In this document: positions 6,201 to 7,246 of the stretch, piece by piece
Layout of the letters: every line of letters starts with the position of its first letter
Numbering within the stretch: position 1 is the stretch's first letter
Assembly (NCBI GenBank): GCA_017411235.1
Contig: JAFPMR010000228.1
Coordinates: 1-7,246, forward strand
Direction: 5' to 3'
Length of the DNA stretch: 7,246 nt
Source of the DNA: Bacilli bacterium
Lineage (GTDB): Bacteria; Bacillota_I; Bacilli_A; RF39; UBA660
Notes under the pieces: generated by a model
Told to the model about the DNA's origin: nothing
Database searches by the model: none
Seen by the model: only the letters and a program-made list of their open reading frames with translations
Program-made: the position numbers and the translations under genes

Positions 6201-7246
6201 TTATTTCTCCTTTTTTATATCAATTACAGTATATTCTGTAATTGTTCCTGTTTTAAATTTTATAGCCCAATCACTAATTCCTGTATTTACGATAAATGTT
6301 GTATTATTTCTTTTTTCTAAGCCTTTAAAACTATCATTAGCTCCTAAAAGGACACCAAACTCTCCTAGTGGAAATAATTGACCTCCATGAGTATGTCCGC
6401 ATAATACTAAGTCAATATCTGCTTCACTTTCATTTTTATAGTCGTTAGGTTGATGATTTAAGGAGATGATGTATTTAGATTTATCTAGATCTTTTGTTAG
6501 ATCTTGAATAGACATTCTATTTTTATCTTCTTTATCTTTTCTGCCAATTAAGATTATATTATCTCCTATTTCAACACTAGTATCTTCTAGGATTGTTACA
6601 CTGTTATCTTTTAGTTCTTTTCTAATATCTTCATCTTTGTAACTACGATTATTATAGTATCCTTTATCATGATTACCATAGATAAAGTAAACACCATATT
6701 TAGTTTTTAATTTGCCTAGTCCTTTAGCGCCTTCAACCATATCTTCATATGATGATCCATCATCTACATAGTCTCCAGTGAAAACTACTATATCAGGTTC
6801 TAGTTTATTAATATCTTCCATATATTTAGTAAACTTTTTACCATCCATAGTTGTACCAAGATGGCTGTCTGATACTTGAACAATTCTAAAGTTATCAACA
6901 TCTTTTGTTGTATAAACAGTATAGTCAGTTTCTACAACATGATAAGCTAAGTAATATGCATTAATCATTAAGATAGTTGTTAATAAAACACCTATTCCTA
7001 AAACAATATATTCATTAATTTCTTTTTTAGTAATCGTTTTTATTATTAAGAATAATAGTTTTGTTAATAAGATAATTATTATTAAATGTAAGTCCACTAC
7101 TATAGCATTTACGGTATCTATAAATAAACCAATTATAAATAATAGTAATGGTATAAAAGATAATAACCATGATAATTTATTATTTTTAACAAATCTACTT
7201 ATTATTTTATGGCTTAATTTTATTAGTGCTATTACTGATATTATTA
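6201..7246 (-). CDS. Membrane-anchored calcineurin-like metallophosphoesterase (YkuE/YaeI type), 5' end outside window
   Basis: A dimetal phosphoesterase with an N-terminal membrane domain. Numbering from the first complete codon in the window (7246-7244 holds only part of it; 347 residues visible), the metal-binding motifs are DSH (126-128), GDYVD (157-161), GNHD (190-193), NHQP with H264, and GHTHGGQ (283-289). These are the full calcineurin-like set seen in YkuE/YaeI-type enzymes, some of which act on lipid or UDP-sugar pyrophosphates; the substrate here is unknown. Hydrophobic helices lie near 26-43, 48-68 and 79-103. A GTG at 7097 gives a 298-residue reading, but the same frame stays open with no stop through all 149 bases to the edge and encodes another membrane helix. 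There is no good ribosome site before the GTG. The true start is therefore probably beyond 7246. The gene overlaps the flavodoxin ribosome site at its 3' end. Confidence 0.9.
   Translation of the reverse strand, partial: IISVIALIKLSHKIISRFVKNNKLSWLLSFIPLLLFIIGLFIDTVNAIVVDLHLIIIILLTKLLFLIIKTITKKEINEYIVLGIGVLLTTILMINAYYLAYHVVETDYTVYTTKDVDNFRIVQVSDSHLGTTMDGKKFTKYMEDINKLEPDIVVFTGDYVDDGSSYEDMVEGAKGLGKLKTKYGVYFIYGNHDKGYYNNRSYKDEDIRKELKDNSVTILEDTSVEIGDNIILIGRKDKEDKNRMSIQDLTKDLDKSKYIISLNHQPNDYKNESEADIDLVLCGHTHGGQLFPLGEFGVLLGANDSFKGLEKRNNTTFIVNTGISDWAIKFKTGTITEYTVIDIKKEK
6206..6213 (-). promoter_or_regulatory. Flavodoxin ribosome binding site embedded in the phosphoesterase gene
   Basis: AAAGGAGA on the minus strand encodes part of the final Lys-Lys-Glu-Lys of the phosphoesterase and sits 7 bases before the flavodoxin ATG at 6199. 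It is the strongest Shine-Dalgarno match in the window, and its position next to the TAA stop at 6203-6201 suggests translational coupling. Confidence 0.8.

Noticed and set aside
1..7246. CRISPR array, tRNA/rRNA, insertion sequence or phage gene
   Set aside because: No regularly spaced repeats, no tRNA-like cloverleaf, and no transposase, integrase or terminal inverted repeats were seen; gene-free gaps total only a few hundred bases.
238..7246. TGA read as tryptophan (Mollicutes code 4)
   Set aside because: The recognised proteins are complete with TGG for Trp and no in-frame TGA inside conserved domains, so the standard code explains everything.

Overview
The window is an AT-rich, densely packed stretch of a low-GC Gram-positive-type (Bacillota / Mollicutes-like) bacterium. 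This rests on the A/T-biased codon use, AGGA/GGAG-type ribosome binding sites, intrinsic terminators with U-tracts, a class B sortase, and a signal-peptide surface protein with a C-terminal sorting signal. All recognised Trp codons are TGG and the visible stops are TAA or TAG, which fits the standard bacterial code. An uncultured gut Bacilli lineage is a reasonable guess, but the sequence does not prove it.

All six genes lie on the minus strand, so transcription runs from high to low coordinates. (1) A membrane-anchored metallophosphoesterase enters from beyond the right edge and ends at 6201. One base later a small flavodoxin starts (6199-5735) and ends in a strong terminator. (2) After a 111-bp gap with promoter-like and repeat elements comes a secreted, cell-surface-anchored protein (5623-3848) ending in an NPGTG sorting signal. 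It is followed by a terminator hairpin and, only 14 bp after the U-tract, by a class B sortase (3808-2174) with an unusual cytoplasmic N-terminal region of about 268 residues. (3) A further terminator overlaps a probable promoter for a cytoplasmic GH13 alpha-glucan hydrolase (2103-238). A short-chain dehydrogenase/reductase follows 51 bp later and runs off the left edge.

The central unit is a sortase with its probable dedicated substrate. The surface protein is exported by Sec, and the sortase would cleave it at NPGT|G and attach it at the cell surface. The hairpin between the two genes probably sets a high substrate-to-enzyme ratio by partial termination. The unrecognised cytoplasmic domain fused to the sortase is the best candidate for something not described before. 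In addition, three successive genes end so that the last two bases of the stop codon are the first two bases of the terminator stem, an arrangement that could tie termination of transcription to translation. The flanking genes (phosphoesterase, flavodoxin, alpha-glucan hydrolase, SDR) look like ordinary metabolic genes with no evident link to the sortase pair.
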